A stretch of 64,000 nt of DNA from Streptomyces gobiensis (GCF_021216675.1 NZ_CP086120.1:1842501-1906500), one strand, 5' to 3'. Counted from the stretch's first letter, positions 18,267-26,755 are shown. Program-made: numbers and translations. The notes: a model not told the origin generated them from the sequence alone.

Positions 18267-19232
18267 ATGCAGCGCATTGTGGTTCTGGCCGGGGGCATCG
18301 GCGGTGCCCGTTTTCTGCGCGGCCTCCAGCAGGCCGCACCTGACGCGGACATCACGGTCATCGGCAACACCGGTGACGATATCCACCTCTTCGGCCTGAA
18401 GGTCTGCCCGGATCTCGACACCGTGATGTACACGCTCGGTGGCGGCATCCATGAGGAGCAGGGCTGGGGCCGGGCGGACGAAACCTTCACGGTGAAGGAG
18501 GAGTTGAAGGCCTACGGGGTCGGGCCCGAGTGGTTCGGCCTCGGCGACCGTGACTTCGCCACGCATATCGTCCGTACGCAGATGATGGCCGCGGGCTACC
18601 CGCTCAGCGCCGTCACCGAGGCGCTGTGCCAGCGCTGGCAGCCCGGGGTCCGGCTGCTGCCGATGACCGATGACCGGGTCGAGACGCACGTCCTCATCAA
18701 GGACCCTGAGGGTGACGGCCAGAAGGCCGTGCACTTCCAGGAGTACTGGGTACGGCTGCGGGCCGCCGTGGAGGCGCATGCCGTGGTGCCCGTCGGGGCC
18801 GACCAGGCAAAGCCCGCGCCCGGGGTGCTGGACGCGTTCGCGCACGCTGACGTCATTGTCTTCCCGCCCTCCAACCCGGTGGTGAGCATCGGCACCATCC
18901 TGGCCGTGTCCGGCATCCGGGAGGCCATCGCCGATGCCGGGGTGCCGGTCGTCGGGCTCTCCCCCATCGTCGGGGGCACCCCCGTACGCGGTATGGCAGA
19001 CAAGCTGCTGTCCGCGATCGGCGTCGAGACCTCCGCCTCGGCCGTCGCCCGGCACTATGGCTCCGGGCTGCTGGACGGCTGGCTCGTGGACACCGCGGAC
19101 GCGGGCGCGGTGCCCGAGGTGGAAGCCGCGGGCATCCGCTGCCGGGCCGTACCGCTGATGATGACGGATACGGACGCCACGGCCCGGATGGCCGCCGAAG
19201 CGCTCACCCTGGCCCGCGAGGTGCGGGCATGA
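18267..19232 (+). CDS. fbiA: 2-phospho-L-lactate (or phosphoenolpyruvyl) transferase FbiA
   Basis: A 321-residue CofD/FbiA protein that joins 7,8-didemethyl-8-hydroxy-5-deazariboflavin (Fo) to a phosphoenolpyruvate- or phospholactate-derived group, giving dehydro-F420-0 or F420-0. Landmarks are [17 protein letters not shown] at the N-terminus, [35 protein letters not shown] and [17 protein letters not shown]. Start ATG 18267; CAGACT lies 7 bases before it, as in leaderless Streptomyces genes. It overlaps fbiB by 4 bases (ATGA), so the two are translationally coupled. This is the standard actinobacterial F420 operon. Confidence 0.96.
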   Translation: MQRIVVLAGGIGGARFLRGLQQAAPDADITVIGNTGDDIHLFGLKVCPDLDTVMYTLGGGIHEEQGWGRADETFTVKEELKAYGVGPEWFGLGDRDFATHIVRTQMMAAGYPLSAVTEALCQRWQPGVRLLPMTDDRVETHVLIKDPEGDGQKAVHFQEYWVRLRAAVEAHAVVPVGADQAKPAPGVLDAFAHADVIVFPPSNPVVSIGTILAVSGIREAIADAGVPVVGLSPIVGGTPVRGMADKLLSAIGVETSASAVARHYGSGLLDGWLVDTADAGAVPEVEAAGIRCRAVPLMMTDTDATARMAAEALTLAREVRA

Positions 19233-20593
19233 GCAGCGGGAAAGGCATGGACGGTACGCCGTCGTACCGGGTGTGGGCGCTGCCCGGGATCCCCGAAGTA
19301 CGGCCCGGCGACGATCTGGTGAAGCTCATCGCCGGTGCCGCGACCGGGGACGGCCTGCCCGGGCTCGCGGACGGTGATGTGCTGATGGTCACCTCCAAGA
19401 TCGTGAGCAAGGCCGAGGGGCGGATAGTCGAGGCTGCGGACCGTGAGTCGGCGATCGACGCCGAGGCCGTACGGGTCGTCGCGCGGCGCGGGACGACCCG
19501 GATCGTAGAGAACCGGCATGGCCTGGTGATGGCCGCCGCCGGAGTGGACGCGTCGAACACCTCCACGGGCACGGTTCTGCTGCTGCCTGAGGACCCGGAC
19601 GCCTCGGCCCGGCGGATCCGGGATGGTCTGCGCGATGTGCTGGGTGTCAGGGTGGGCGTCGTGGTCACGGACACCTTTGGCCGTCCGTGGCGCAAGGGCC
19701 AGACGGATGTGGCGATCGGGGCGGCGGGCGTACGGGTTCTCGAAGACCTGCGCGGCAGCGTCGACTCCTACGGCAATCCGCTGGGCGTCACCGTCACCGC
19801 CGTCGGTGATGAGCTGGCGGCCGCGGGCGAGCTGGTGAAGGGCAAAGCCGACGGGATGCCGGTGTCGGTGCTGCGGGGGCTGCCGCAGCACGTCCTGGAC
19901 ACCGGTCCGGACGACACCGGTCCGGATGCAGGCACAGCAGGAGCTGGGGCGCTGGTGCGGTCGCCGGAGAACGATATGTTCCGGCTCGGCACCTCGGAGG
20001 CCGTACGGGAGGCGGTGTCGCTGCGCCGTACTGTCCGGGACTTCACGGATCAGCCGGTGGACGGCGCGGCGGTTCGGCGGGCCGTATCGCTGGCGGTCAC
20101 TGCTCCGGCGCCGCACCATACGACCCCCTGGCGGTTCGTCCTGCTGGAGACGGCGGAATCCCGGACGCGGCTCCTGGACGCGATGCGGGAGGCCTGGATC
20201 GCGGATCTGCGCCGGGACGGCAAACGCGAGGAGGCCATCGCGAAGCGGGTCCGGCGCGGCGATGTGCTGCGGCGGGCGCCGTATCTCGTGGTGCCGTGCC
20301 TGGTGACCGATGGTGCGCATCCCTATCCGGATGAGCGGCGGGCCGCGGCGGAGCGGGAGATGTTCGTGGTCGCCGCCGGCGCGGGGGTGCAGAACTTTCT
20401 GGTCGCGCTGGCCGGGGAGCGGCTGGGCTCCGCCTGGGTGTCCTCGACGATGTTCTGCCGTGCTGTCGTACGGGACGTTCTCGGGCTGCCCGGGAGCTGG
20501 GACCCCATGGGCGCGGTGGCTGTGGGGCATCCGGCGGCCCCGCCGAAGGCCCGGCCCGTGCGGGCGGGCGACGACTTCACCGTCGTGCGTTAG
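19229..20593 (+). CDS. fbiB: Bifunctional F420-0:gamma-glutamyl ligase/FMN reductase FbiB
   Basis: A 454-residue two-domain enzyme. Residues about 1-235 are the CofE-like gamma-glutamyl ligase, with [35 protein letters not shown] and [17 protein letters not shown]. Residues about 255-454 are a nitroreductase-fold FMN domain ([53 protein letters not shown]). In mycobacteria this fusion adds glutamates and reduces dehydro-F420-0. The stop codon is followed at once by a slippage-type tandem repeat shared with the end of the convergent glycosylase gene. Confidence 0.96.
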   Translation: MSSGKGMDGTPSYRVWALPGIPEVRPGDDLVKLIAGAATGDGLPGLADGDVLMVTSKIVSKAEGRIVEAADRESAIDAEAVRVVARRGTTRIVENRHGLVMAAAGVDASNTSTGTVLLLPEDPDASARRIRDGLRDVLGVRVGVVVTDTFGRPWRKGQTDVAIGAAGVRVLEDLRGSVDSYGNPLGVTVTAVGDELAAAGELVKGKADGMPVSVLRGLPQHVLDTGPDDTGPDAGTAGAGALVRSPENDMFRLGTSEAVREAVSLRRTVRDFTDQPVDGAAVRRAVSLAVTAPAPHHTTPWRFVLLETAESRTRLLDAMREAWIADLRRDGKREEAIAKRVRRGDVLRRAPYLVVPCLVTDGAHPYPDERRAAAEREMFVVAAGAGVQNFLVALAGERLGSAWVSSTMFCRAVVRDVLGLPGSWDPMGAVAVGHPAAPPKARPVRAGDDFTVVR

Positions 20594-20658
20594 ACGTGCG
20601 TCAGAGGCGTCAGAGGCGTCAGAAGCGTCGGAGGCTCAGAGGCTCAGAGGCTCAGAGG
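20583..20658. repeat. Short tandem repeats spanning the fbiB stop
   Basis: An 11-bp unit CGTGCGTTAGA/CGTGCGTCAGA (the first copy contains the fbiB TAG stop) leads into GGCGTCAGA-type 9-mers and then three 8-bp GGCTCAGA units. The array runs into the 3' end of the convergent DNA glycosylase gene, so both stop codons lie in repeat sequence. Confidence 0.75.
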
Positions 20659-21545
20659 CGGGCGATGTCGCCGACGGGGAAGCGGGGTGCCCGGCGGGGC
20701 GGTGTGCGGCCGGTGGACAGGATGAGCCGCGCCGCGCGGTGACGCTGGCCTTCGTACGGGGCCAGGAGTTCCAGCATCGCCGCGTCATCCGTGTCCCGGT
20801 TTCCGGTCAGCGCGTAGCCGACGATGCGCGGGAGGTGCAGATCGCCGACCGTGATCGCGTCGGGAGCGCCATTGGAGCGCTGGAGGGTCTCGGCGGCCGT
20901 CCAGGGACCGATGCCGGGTATGAGCTGGAGTCGGCGCAGGGCGGATGCCAGATCCATGGCCGCGGCCTCCTCGATACGGGGCGCCACGCGGCAGGCGCGG
21001 ATGACCGTCGAGGAGCGTTTGGTGTCCACTCCTGCCCGGTGCCACTCCCAGGAGGGGATCAGCGCCCAGGTGCGGGGAGCGGGCATGACGTACATCCGCT
21101 CGGCCGGTCCCGGGGCGGGTTCGCCATGGCGTCGCAGCAGCAGCCGCCACGCGCGGTATGCCTCGTCCGTGGTGACCTTCTGTTCCAGGACCGAGGGGAT
21201 CAGCGACTCCAGGACCAGCCCGGTGCGGGCCAGCCGCAGACCAGGGTTGCGGCGGTGGGCGTCCTGGGTGAGCCGGTGGTGCGGCACGAAGTCCGCTGGG
21301 CGGTCCTCGGCGCCCAGCAGCGCCGGGAGCTGGTCGAGCGCCCAGTCGGCACCCGGGCCCCAGGCCTGCGCCACGATCCCGGGCTCGATCCGCAGCGTAA
21401 CCGGCCCCTCGGGAGTACGGCTCGTCCGCCACACGGCGCCGCCGGTGATCCGGCAGGCGGGGTCGTAGGGCCCACGCTGGAGCACCCGCAGGGTGCGGAA
21501 CAGGTCGTACGGGGCGGGCGGGGCCCAGCGACGGATGACGGACAC
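20652..21545 (-). CDS. DNA-3-methyladenine glycosylase II family protein (AlkA-like)
   Basis: A 297-residue HhH-GPD base-excision repair glycosylase. The helix-hairpin-helix LQLIPGIGPWTAAETLQRSN is followed by the catalytic aspartate region APDAITVGDLHLPRIVGYAL. The N-terminal half carries a TBP-like domain. GTG 21545 (VSVIRRWAPPAPYDLFRTLR) was taken as start; the frame upstream to 21659 overlaps the next gene and is not protein-like. It probably removes alkylated purines. It is convergent with fbiB. Confidence 0.87.
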   Translation of the reverse strand: MSVIRRWAPPAPYDLFRTLRVLQRGPYDPACRITGGAVWRTSRTPEGPVTLRIEPGIVAQAWGPGADWALDQLPALLGAEDRPADFVPHHRLTQDAHRRNPGLRLARTGLVLESLIPSVLEQKVTTDEAYRAWRLLLRRHGEPAPGPAERMYVMPAPRTWALIPSWEWHRAGVDTKRSSTVIRACRVAPRIEEAAAMDLASALRRLQLIPGIGPWTAAETLQRSNGAPDAITVGDLHLPRIVGYALTGNRDTDDAAMLELLAPYEGQRHRAARLILSTGRTPPRRAPRFPVGDIARL

Positions 21546-21562
21546 CTGCGCAAGGCTACGGC

Positions 21563-21865
21563 CTAAGACCGGCCCTGCGTTACGGCGGCCAGACCCTTCT
21601 TGAGGTCTTCGGCGTTCATCACCGGCTGGACGGTGATCTCCGCACCCAGTTCCCTCCACAGCGGATCCGTGACCCCCGGCAGTTGCGCGGACTCCTTCAG
21701 GTCGAAGATCATCATGAAGGCACGCCGACCGTCCAGCGGAGTGAAGTAGGCGGCCTCCGGCTTGAGCTCTCCCATAATTCCCTCAATCAGGGTGGGCATT
21801 CTGCCGTCCTTCAGCGCGGCGTTTGATGCCTGAGTGTCCAGTCGGGCGGTCAGCAGTGTTCTCAC
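21563..21865 (-). CDS. Small conserved hypothetical protein (DUF3303-like)
   Basis: A 100-residue soluble protein beginning MRTLLTARLDTQASNAALKD, with PEAAYFTPLDGRRAFMMIFD and AEITVQPVMNAEDLKKGLAA. The alternating beta-alpha pattern suggests a ferredoxin-like or dimeric alpha-beta barrel fold. I recall paralogues in many Streptomyces genomes, usually annotated hypothetical. Its stop is 17 bp from the glycosylase start, so they may be co-transcribed. Function unknown. Confidence 0.75.
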   Translation of the reverse strand: MRTLLTARLDTQASNAALKDGRMPTLIEGIMGELKPEAAYFTPLDGRRAFMMIFDLKESAQLPGVTDPLWRELGAEITVQPVMNAEDLKKGLAAVTQGRS

Positions 21866-22021
21866 CGTGTTCTCTCCCTCGGTATCTTGCCAGTCAGTAT
21901 GTGGCGGTTATGTGCCGGTTCTGACTGTCCCAAGGTGTCCTGCGGAGTCCCGGCAAGCGAGCCGAGGGGGGCCGAAAGAGGGCTGTGTCCTCCCTTGCGG
22001 TGCGTCATCTCTCAGGGCGCG

Positions 22022-22570
22022 TTACCCCTTGCGGTGCTTCGCCCGGTAGGCCCGCATTTTGGCGCGGCTGCCACAGACCTGCATGGAGCACCATCGGCGA
22101 CGGCCGGCCGGGCTGCGGTCGTAATAGGCCCACTGGCAGTCGTGGGCCTCGCAGGCCTTCAGCCGCCGCCAGCTGCCGTCCGCCTCGCCGGTGACGATGG
22201 CGGTGGCCAGGCGGGCGGTCAGCGCGGGGACGCCGGACAGCGCGGCGTCCGGGGACAGCGTGGCGGCCCCGGTGTGGTCGATGCGCAGCACCAGGGGGGC
22301 GGCGGTGAGCAGCCGCTCGAGGGTGGCCAGCCGCTCGGCTGGGGCGTCGGTGCCGGTGTGGGCCAGGCACGCCGCGCGCAGCGCCTCGCGAAGCTCCTGT
22401 ACGAGGGGGAGTTCGGGCGCGGCCAGCCGCAGACCGTGTTCGTGGGAGAACGCCTTCAGCCCGCCCGGGGAGGTGAGCAGATCCTCGCCGGACTCCACGT
22501 CCAGGGTGTTGACCAGTGCCTGCACCAGGGCGAGATCGCCCGGTGCGTTTGTTTCGCTCACGGCTGCCAC
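22022..22570 (-). CDS. CGNR zinc-finger (ABATE domain) transcriptional regulator
   Basis: A 182-residue regulator. The N-terminal ABATE domain (ALVQALVNTLDVESGEDLLT) is predicted in this family to bind a small ligand. The C-terminal treble-clef finger carries KACEAHDCQWAYYDRSPAGR and RRWCSMQVCGSRAKMRAYRA; note CGSR in place of canonical CGNR. GTG starts exist at 22570 and 22561; neither has a strong Shine-Dalgarno site. It is divergent from a VOC-family gene across a palindrome-rich 120-bp region, so autoregulation plus control of the VOC gene is likely. Confidence 0.9.
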   Translation of the reverse strand: MAAVSETNAPGDLALVQALVNTLDVESGEDLLTSPGGLKAFSHEHGLRLAAPELPLVQELREALRAACLAHTGTDAPAERLATLERLLTAAPLVLRIDHTGAATLSPDAALSGVPALTARLATAIVTGEADGSWRRLKACEAHDCQWAYYDRSPAGRRRWCSMQVCGSRAKMRAYRAKHRKG

Positions 22571-22664
22571 GGTAACCCGCTTGCGGTGTTACCGGTAATG
22601 GGGGATTGTGGGTAACCGTTACCGGTAAGCAAGGCCCAAGGGTAACGATGTAACGACGTTAATG
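22571..22664. promoter_or_regulatory. Candidate operator array between CGNR regulator and VOC gene
   Basis: Two identical perfect palindromes TTACCGGTAA lie at 22589-22598 and 22619-22628, exactly 30 bp apart (three helical turns). The second overlaps GGTAACCGTTACC (22611-22623), an inverted repeat with a one-base centre. Further GGTAAC half sites occur at 22571 and 22641, and TAACGACGTTA (two 5-base arms around A) at about 22651-22661. The density is far above background for such GC-rich DNA and suggests several dimers of one regulator. Confidence 0.7.
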
Positions 22665-22692
22665 AGGTCATCACCCGAGAAGGGACATGGTC

Positions 22693-23061
22693 ATGGCTGT
22701 CGCCACACTGGGAGTCACCGTGCTGGACTGCCCGGACCCCCGGGCGCTCGCTGAGTTCTACGCGGCCGTACTGGGCTGGGAGGTCAAGGCCGACGATGAG
22801 GACTGGGTCGAGCTGAACGGGCCGCACGGCCGGACGCTCGCCTTCCAGCGGTCGGAGGGCTACCAGCCGCCGCGGTGGCCGAGCACGGACCGCGCCCAGC
22901 AGTTCCATCTCGACCTCGATGTCGACAGGGAACGGCTGGACGAGGCCGAGAAGCAGGTGCTCGCACTGGGCGCGAAGCTGCTGGAGGGCGACGACGGCGG
23001 CAAGCGCGACTGGCGGGTCTACGCCGACCCCGCCGGTCACCCCTTCTGTCTCTGCTTCTAG
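22693..23061 (+). CDS. VOC-family (glyoxalase-fold) protein
   Basis: A 122-residue single-module VOC protein: MAVATLGVTVLDCPDPRALA, EFYAAVLGWEVK, FHLDLDVDRERLDEAE and ending VYADPAGHPFCLCF. The paired beta-alpha-beta-beta-beta modules and the terminal DPAGHPFCL are typical of glyoxalase/bleomycin-resistance-like enzymes, but the substrate is unknown. ATG 22693 is preferred to ATG 22687 because GAGAAGGGA ends 7 bases upstream of it. Divergent from, and probably regulated by, the CGNR protein. Confidence 0.9.
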   Translation: MAVATLGVTVLDCPDPRALAEFYAAVLGWEVKADDEDWVELNGPHGRTLAFQRSEGYQPPRWPSTDRAQQFHLDLDVDRERLDEAEKQVLALGAKLLEGDDGGKRDWRVYADPAGHPFCLCF

Positions 23062-23085
23062 CTCTGCCTCTGGTCGCCCTGTCGA

Positions 23086-24318
23086 CTAGTCGCCCTTGAC
23101 GGTCACCTTCTCGTCGTTCTTCAGCTCCTGCATCAGCTGCTTGACCCTGGGCATGTCCCACTTGAGGGCGCTCTGGCCCTTGGGGCCGGTGAAGGGACCG
23201 GCGACGGGCATGTTCATCTGGGTGCCGTCACCACCGGACAGGCCCTTCATCGCCCAGAACATCGAGGCGAGGTCCCACAGGCTCATCTCCTCATCGACGA
23301 TCAGCGAATCCAGGCCCGCGCCCATCGTCGGATAGAGCTTGAAGGGGTTGAGTACGGTGCTGGGGGCGGCGCTCTCGTTGGCCAGCGTGGAGAGGAACTT
23401 CTGCTGGTTCTTGGTGCGGCCCAGGTCGCCGCCCTCGGCGTTGTAGCGGTTGCGGACGAAGGCCAGCGACTCGGCCCCGTCGAGCTGGTGGCAGCCCTGG
23501 GCGAAGTCGGCACCGGAGTTCTTGTCCTTGACCGGCTTGTCGAAGCACATCTCGACACCGCCGAGCTTGTCCACGAGGTTGGCGAAGCCGCCGAAGCCAA
23601 TCTCGGCGTAGTGGTCGATCTTCAGTCCGGTGTTGTACTCGACGGTCCGCACCAGCAGCTCGGCGCCTTCGAAGGAGAAGGACGAGTTCAGCTTCTCCGC
23701 CTGCTCCGGGATCCGCTTGCCGGAGGTGGAGCCGGTGAACTCGGGGATGGTGACCCAGGAGTCACGGGGCAGGCTGACCATGGTGTTTCCGTTGGCACCG
23801 ACGTGCAGGATCATGATGGAGTCGGTGCGCTTGCCGCCGGTCGAGCCGGTGCGCAGCCGCCTCTGGTCTTCCTTGGTCAGCCCCTCGCGGCTGTCGGAGC
23901 CCACGATCAGATAGTTGGTGCCCTTGCCGCCCTCCGGCCGGTCCTCGACCTTGCTGAGGTCCACCTCGCGGCGCATCTTCGAGTCGGCCCAGAAGTACGT
24001 GCCGATGGTGACGACCAGCAGCACGACCACCAGCGTGATCACGCCAGTCTTGATCCGGCGGCCCCAGCCCGGCCGGGGCCGTCCGCCGCCGTAGTACGAG
24101 CCGCCGTCGTATGAGCCGCCGCCGGGCCCGCCACCGCCGTAGACCTGGCCCTGGCCATAGGCAGCGTCGTAGCCGCCTCTGGACTGGGCGGGGACCGTGG
24201 TGCCGCCCTGCACCGTCGGCATGACCCGGGCACCTTCCGGGCGCGGGCTGCCGACGCCACGACCGTAGCGATCGCCGCCCCTGCGGTCGTTGTTCCATCC
24301 ATCGGGCCAGTCATTCAT
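23086..24318 (-). CDS. LytR-CpsA-Psr (LCP) family ligase 1
   Basis: A 410-residue LCP protein, one of five in this block. A ~100-residue cytoplasmic Gly/Tyr/Arg-rich N-terminus is followed by one membrane helix (GVITLVVVLLVVTIGTYFWA) and an extracellular LCP domain. Conserved LCP motifs are IVGSDSREGL, KRTDSIMILHV, VSLPRDSWVTIPE, VDKLGGVEMCFDKPVKDK and AFVRNRYNAEGGDLGRTKNQ. LCP enzymes transfer undecaprenyl-linked glycopolymers to peptidoglycan (or arabinogalactan in mycobacteria). There is no C-terminal LytR_C domain. Start ATG 24318 was preferred over 24354. Confidence 0.93.
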   Translation of the reverse strand: MNDWPDGWNNDRRGGDRYGRGVGSPRPEGARVMPTVQGGTTVPAQSRGGYDAAYGQGQVYGGGGPGGGSYDGGSYYGGGRPRPGWGRRIKTGVITLVVVLLVVTIGTYFWADSKMRREVDLSKVEDRPEGGKGTNYLIVGSDSREGLTKEDQRRLRTGSTGGKRTDSIMILHVGANGNTMVSLPRDSWVTIPEFTGSTSGKRIPEQAEKLNSSFSFEGAELLVRTVEYNTGLKIDHYAEIGFGGFANLVDKLGGVEMCFDKPVKDKNSGADFAQGCHQLDGAESLAFVRNRYNAEGGDLGRTKNQQKFLSTLANESAAPSTVLNPFKLYPTMGAGLDSLIVDEEMSLWDLASMFWAMKGLSGGDGTQMNMPVAGPFTGPKGQSALKWDMPRVKQLMQELKNDEKVTVKGD

Positions 24319-24445
24319 GGGGGGCAGTGTGCCTGCTCGGGCGGGTGTGAACACAGACCGGGAAGCGATTACGAGCAGGGCTGTTGCAGAGCTGATGCAT
24401 TCCGGCGGGGCATAGGCGGCGGGGCATGGTCAATCAGGCTCAGGA

Positions 24446-24466
24446 CCCGGAACATGAGATTCCGGG
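24446..24466. promoter_or_regulatory. Inverted repeat between LCP1 and thioesterase genes
   Basis: CCCGGAA (24446-24452) and TTCCGGG (24460-24466) form a perfect 7-base inverted repeat with a 7-base spacer in the 221-bp divergent region. It could be an operator or a hairpin near the 5' end of LCP1. Confidence 0.4.
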
Positions 24467-24539
24467 CATGCCCGCAGGTACCGCTCCGCAGCAGGTCGGA
24501 CGGGCGGAGGGAGCCGTGCGCCGCGCTTAGGGTGGTGCT

Positions 24540-25091
24540 ATGACCGACCCTGTCACTTCCGCCGCGGAAATAGACCTTCCGGGCAAGCCCACAGCGGCCT
24601 CGCGCACCACGCTGAGCCACATCATGACCCACAGCGACACCAACCTCCTCGGCACGGTCCACGGTGGCGTGATCATGAAGCTGGTGGATGACGCGGCCGG
24701 AGCCGTCGCGGGGCGGCACTCCGAGGGGCCCGCGGTCACCGCCTCCATGGATGAGATGGTCTTTCTGGAGCCGGTCCGGGTGGGTGATCTCGTCCATGTG
24801 AAGGCACAGGTCAACTGGACCGGCCGGTCCTCCATGGAGGTCGGGGTGCGAGTGCTGGCCGAACGGTGGAACGAGTCCACTCCCGCCACCCAGGTCGGCA
24901 CCGCGTATCTGGTGTTCGCCGCGGTGGACAGTGACGGCAAGCCCCGGCTCGTGCCGCCGGTGATCCCGGAGAGCGAGCGGGACAAGCGGCGCTATCAGGA
25001 GGCGCAGATCCGCCGCACCCACCGGCTCGCCCGCCGCCGTGCGATCAAGGAGCTGCGGAACCAGCGGCTGTCGGAGGGCTTGCAGGACTGA
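24540..25091 (+). CDS. Acyl-CoA thioesterase, hotdog fold
   Basis: A 183-residue cytosolic acyl-CoA hydrolase of the YciA/BACH hotdog group. MTHSDTNLLGTVHGGVIMKL contains the typical DTNLLGTVHGG, followed by DDAAGAVAGRHSEGPAVTAS, MDEMVFLEPVRVGDLVHVKA and WTGRSSMEVGVRVLAE. The basic C-terminal helix (RRTHRLARRRAIKELRNQRL) is an extension. TAGGGT sits 6 bases before ATG 24540, consistent with leaderless expression. The stop codon lies at the boundary of a 16-bp tandem repeat. Confidence 0.92.
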   Translation: MTDPVTSAAEIDLPGKPTAASRTTLSHIMTHSDTNLLGTVHGGVIMKLVDDAAGAVAGRHSEGPAVTASMDEMVFLEPVRVGDLVHVKAQVNWTGRSSMEVGVRVLAERWNESTPATQVGTAYLVFAAVDSDGKPRLVPPVIPESERDKRRYQEAQIRRTHRLARRRAIKELRNQRLSEGLQD

Positions 25092-25121
25092 GGGCTTGCG
25101 GGACTGGAGACTTGCGGGGCC
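25074..25121. repeat. 16-bp tandem repeat at the thioesterase 3' end
   Basis: GAGGGCTTGCAGGACT (25074-25089) is followed by GAGGGCTTGCGGGACT (25090-25105) and a degenerate third copy GGAGACTTGCGGGGCC (25106-25121). The first unit encodes the last residues of the thioesterase, and the TGA stop straddles the first boundary. Confidence 0.75.
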
Positions 25122-25130
25122 GGGGCGGGG

Positions 25131-26672
25131 CTAGGGGCAGACCACGTCGTCGCCGGTGACAGCCGCGAATCCGCCGCTCTCCAGCGCCTTCGCGTCCAGC
25201 ACCGGCTCTGCCCGGACCGGGGCCACCCGCCGGAAGTTGTCGCCGAGCGTTACCTTCATCAACGGACCCTGGCCGCTGACCTTACGTAGCTTCGCGCCGG
25301 GCAGCGCCACGGCCAGCGAGCGCGCCGAGCGGTCCCATCTTGGGTCGTAGGCGATCTCCGTTTTCTTGACATCCTGCCGCTCCGCGTTGCCCGGAATGCC
25401 GGTGGTGTTGAAGCCCGTCGCGCGCAGCTCCTTGTCCGCGCGGTGGCCGAGTCCCGCGGTCTCGGTGCCGTTGTCCACCTGCACCCGGATGGTGCCGGGA
25501 GCGACCTCGACCGGGATGGCCCGCTTCTTCGCCTCCCGGGCCTTCTTGGCGTCATCCGGGTCTTCCGGCTCCCCCGAGGACGTTGGCTTATGAGGTGCCA
25601 GCGGCTGGTCCTGGCGCAGGGCCTCAAAGAGCCTCTTGGCCTTCTTGTCATCCCACTTCACGGTCTCGCCGAGACCGGGCACCTGGTACTTGGCCTTGGC
25701 GACCGGCACCGTGGCGAACTCGGCGGAGGCCGGGCTGAAGCCGTGCATCGCCCGGCCGAGCGCGAGCATCTCCTCGCTGCCGAAGTCGCGGTCAGCGCGC
25801 ACCGCGCTGAGCATCGCCGCGGTGACCTCCTGGAATTTCGCCGGGTTCATCAGCACCCCGCTGCTGGTCGCCTTGTCGATGACGGAGGCGACGAAGCGCT
25901 GCTGGCGCTGCATACGGCCCAGGTCGGCGGAGCCGTCGACGGAGCGGGCCCGGACGTACTGCAGCGCCTCGCCGCCGTTCAGCTGGCTGGTGCCGACCGG
26001 TAGATCCAGCCCGGAGTACTTGTCCTTGAGCGGCTTTACGGTACACACGGGCACCCCGCCCAGGGCGTCCACGGTGCGCATAAAGCTGGTGAAGCCGACC
26101 TCCAGGTAGTGGTGGATATGCACCCCGGTCATCTTCTCGACCGTGCGCACGGTGAGCTCCGGTCCGCCGTGCGCGTAGGCGGCGTTGAGCTTCTGCTGAT
26201 GCGCCTGATGGCGTTCGCCGGTCGGCTTGTACGTATGCGGGGGCATCTCCGCGTAGGAGTCGCGGGGCAGGCTCACCACACTGGCCCGGTCACGGTCCTC
26301 GGAGAGATGCACCAGCATGATCGTGTCGGTGCAGTTACAGGGGGCGCCGCCGAGCTTGTATTTGTGCTTCTCCTCGGCGGCGATCGTGCCGCGTTCGTCG
26401 ACGCCGACGACCAGGAAGTTCAGCCCCTTGCCGGTGTCAGGCCGGTCTCTGAGGTGTCTGAAGGGGTCCACCCGCTTGATGCTCATATCCAGACCGTTGA
26501 CCATCGCGTGCCCGAAGCCGCTGACGGCCAGTACGGCGCCGGCGGTGAAGGCGCTGATCCGCAGCCCCCACCGGGGGGAGCGGCGGACGGCGGGGCGACG
26601 CGGACGCGTCGAACGGGGCGGAGACGACGGCAAAACGGACACCTCGGCGACGGACGGGTCACGGGCGGGCAT
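25131..26672 (-). CDS. LCP family ligase 2 with LytR_C domain
   Basis: A 513-residue LCP protein. A basic N-terminus and a membrane helix (LRISAFTAGAVLAVSGFGHA) precede the LCP domain: NFLVVGVDERGTI, NCTDTIMLVHL, VVSLPRDSYAEMP, VDALGGVPVCTVKPLKDKYS and QYVRARSVDGSADLGRMQRQ. After a charged linker, residues about 405-490 form a LytR_C domain (GTIRVQVDNGTETAGLGHRA). Start is uncertain between ATG 26672 and ATG 26696; an 18-bp inverted repeat lies between them. Divergent from a GT2 gene, with which it may share regulation. Confidence 0.92.
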   Translation of the reverse strand: MPARDPSVAEVSVLPSSPPRSTRPRRPAVRRSPRWGLRISAFTAGAVLAVSGFGHAMVNGLDMSIKRVDPFRHLRDRPDTGKGLNFLVVGVDERGTIAAEEKHKYKLGGAPCNCTDTIMLVHLSEDRDRASVVSLPRDSYAEMPPHTYKPTGERHQAHQQKLNAAYAHGGPELTVRTVEKMTGVHIHHYLEVGFTSFMRTVDALGGVPVCTVKPLKDKYSGLDLPVGTSQLNGGEALQYVRARSVDGSADLGRMQRQQRFVASVIDKATSSGVLMNPAKFQEVTAAMLSAVRADRDFGSEEMLALGRAMHGFSPASAEFATVPVAKAKYQVPGLGETVKWDDKKAKRLFEALRQDQPLAPHKPTSSGEPEDPDDAKKAREAKKRAIPVEVAPGTIRVQVDNGTETAGLGHRADKELRATGFNTTGIPGNAERQDVKKTEIAYDPRWDRSARSLAVALPGAKLRKVSGQGPLMKVTLGDNFRRVAPVRAEPVLDAKALESGGFAAVTGDDVVCP

Positions 26673-26689
26673 ACGGTGCTGGCACCGTA
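26672..26689. promoter_or_regulatory. Perfect inverted repeat at the LCP2/GT2 divergent junction
   Basis: TACGGTGC-TG-GCACCGTA gives 8-base perfect arms with a 2-base centre, the geometry of a dimeric repressor site. It touches the chosen LCP2 start codon and lies about 67 bp upstream of the divergent GT2 start. Confidence 0.55.
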
Positions 26690-26755
26690 CGCCCATACGG
26701 TGGGCCGCCCCTGCTGCCGTGCGGGGCCGTCCCCCGTTCGCGGTAACGTGATCGG

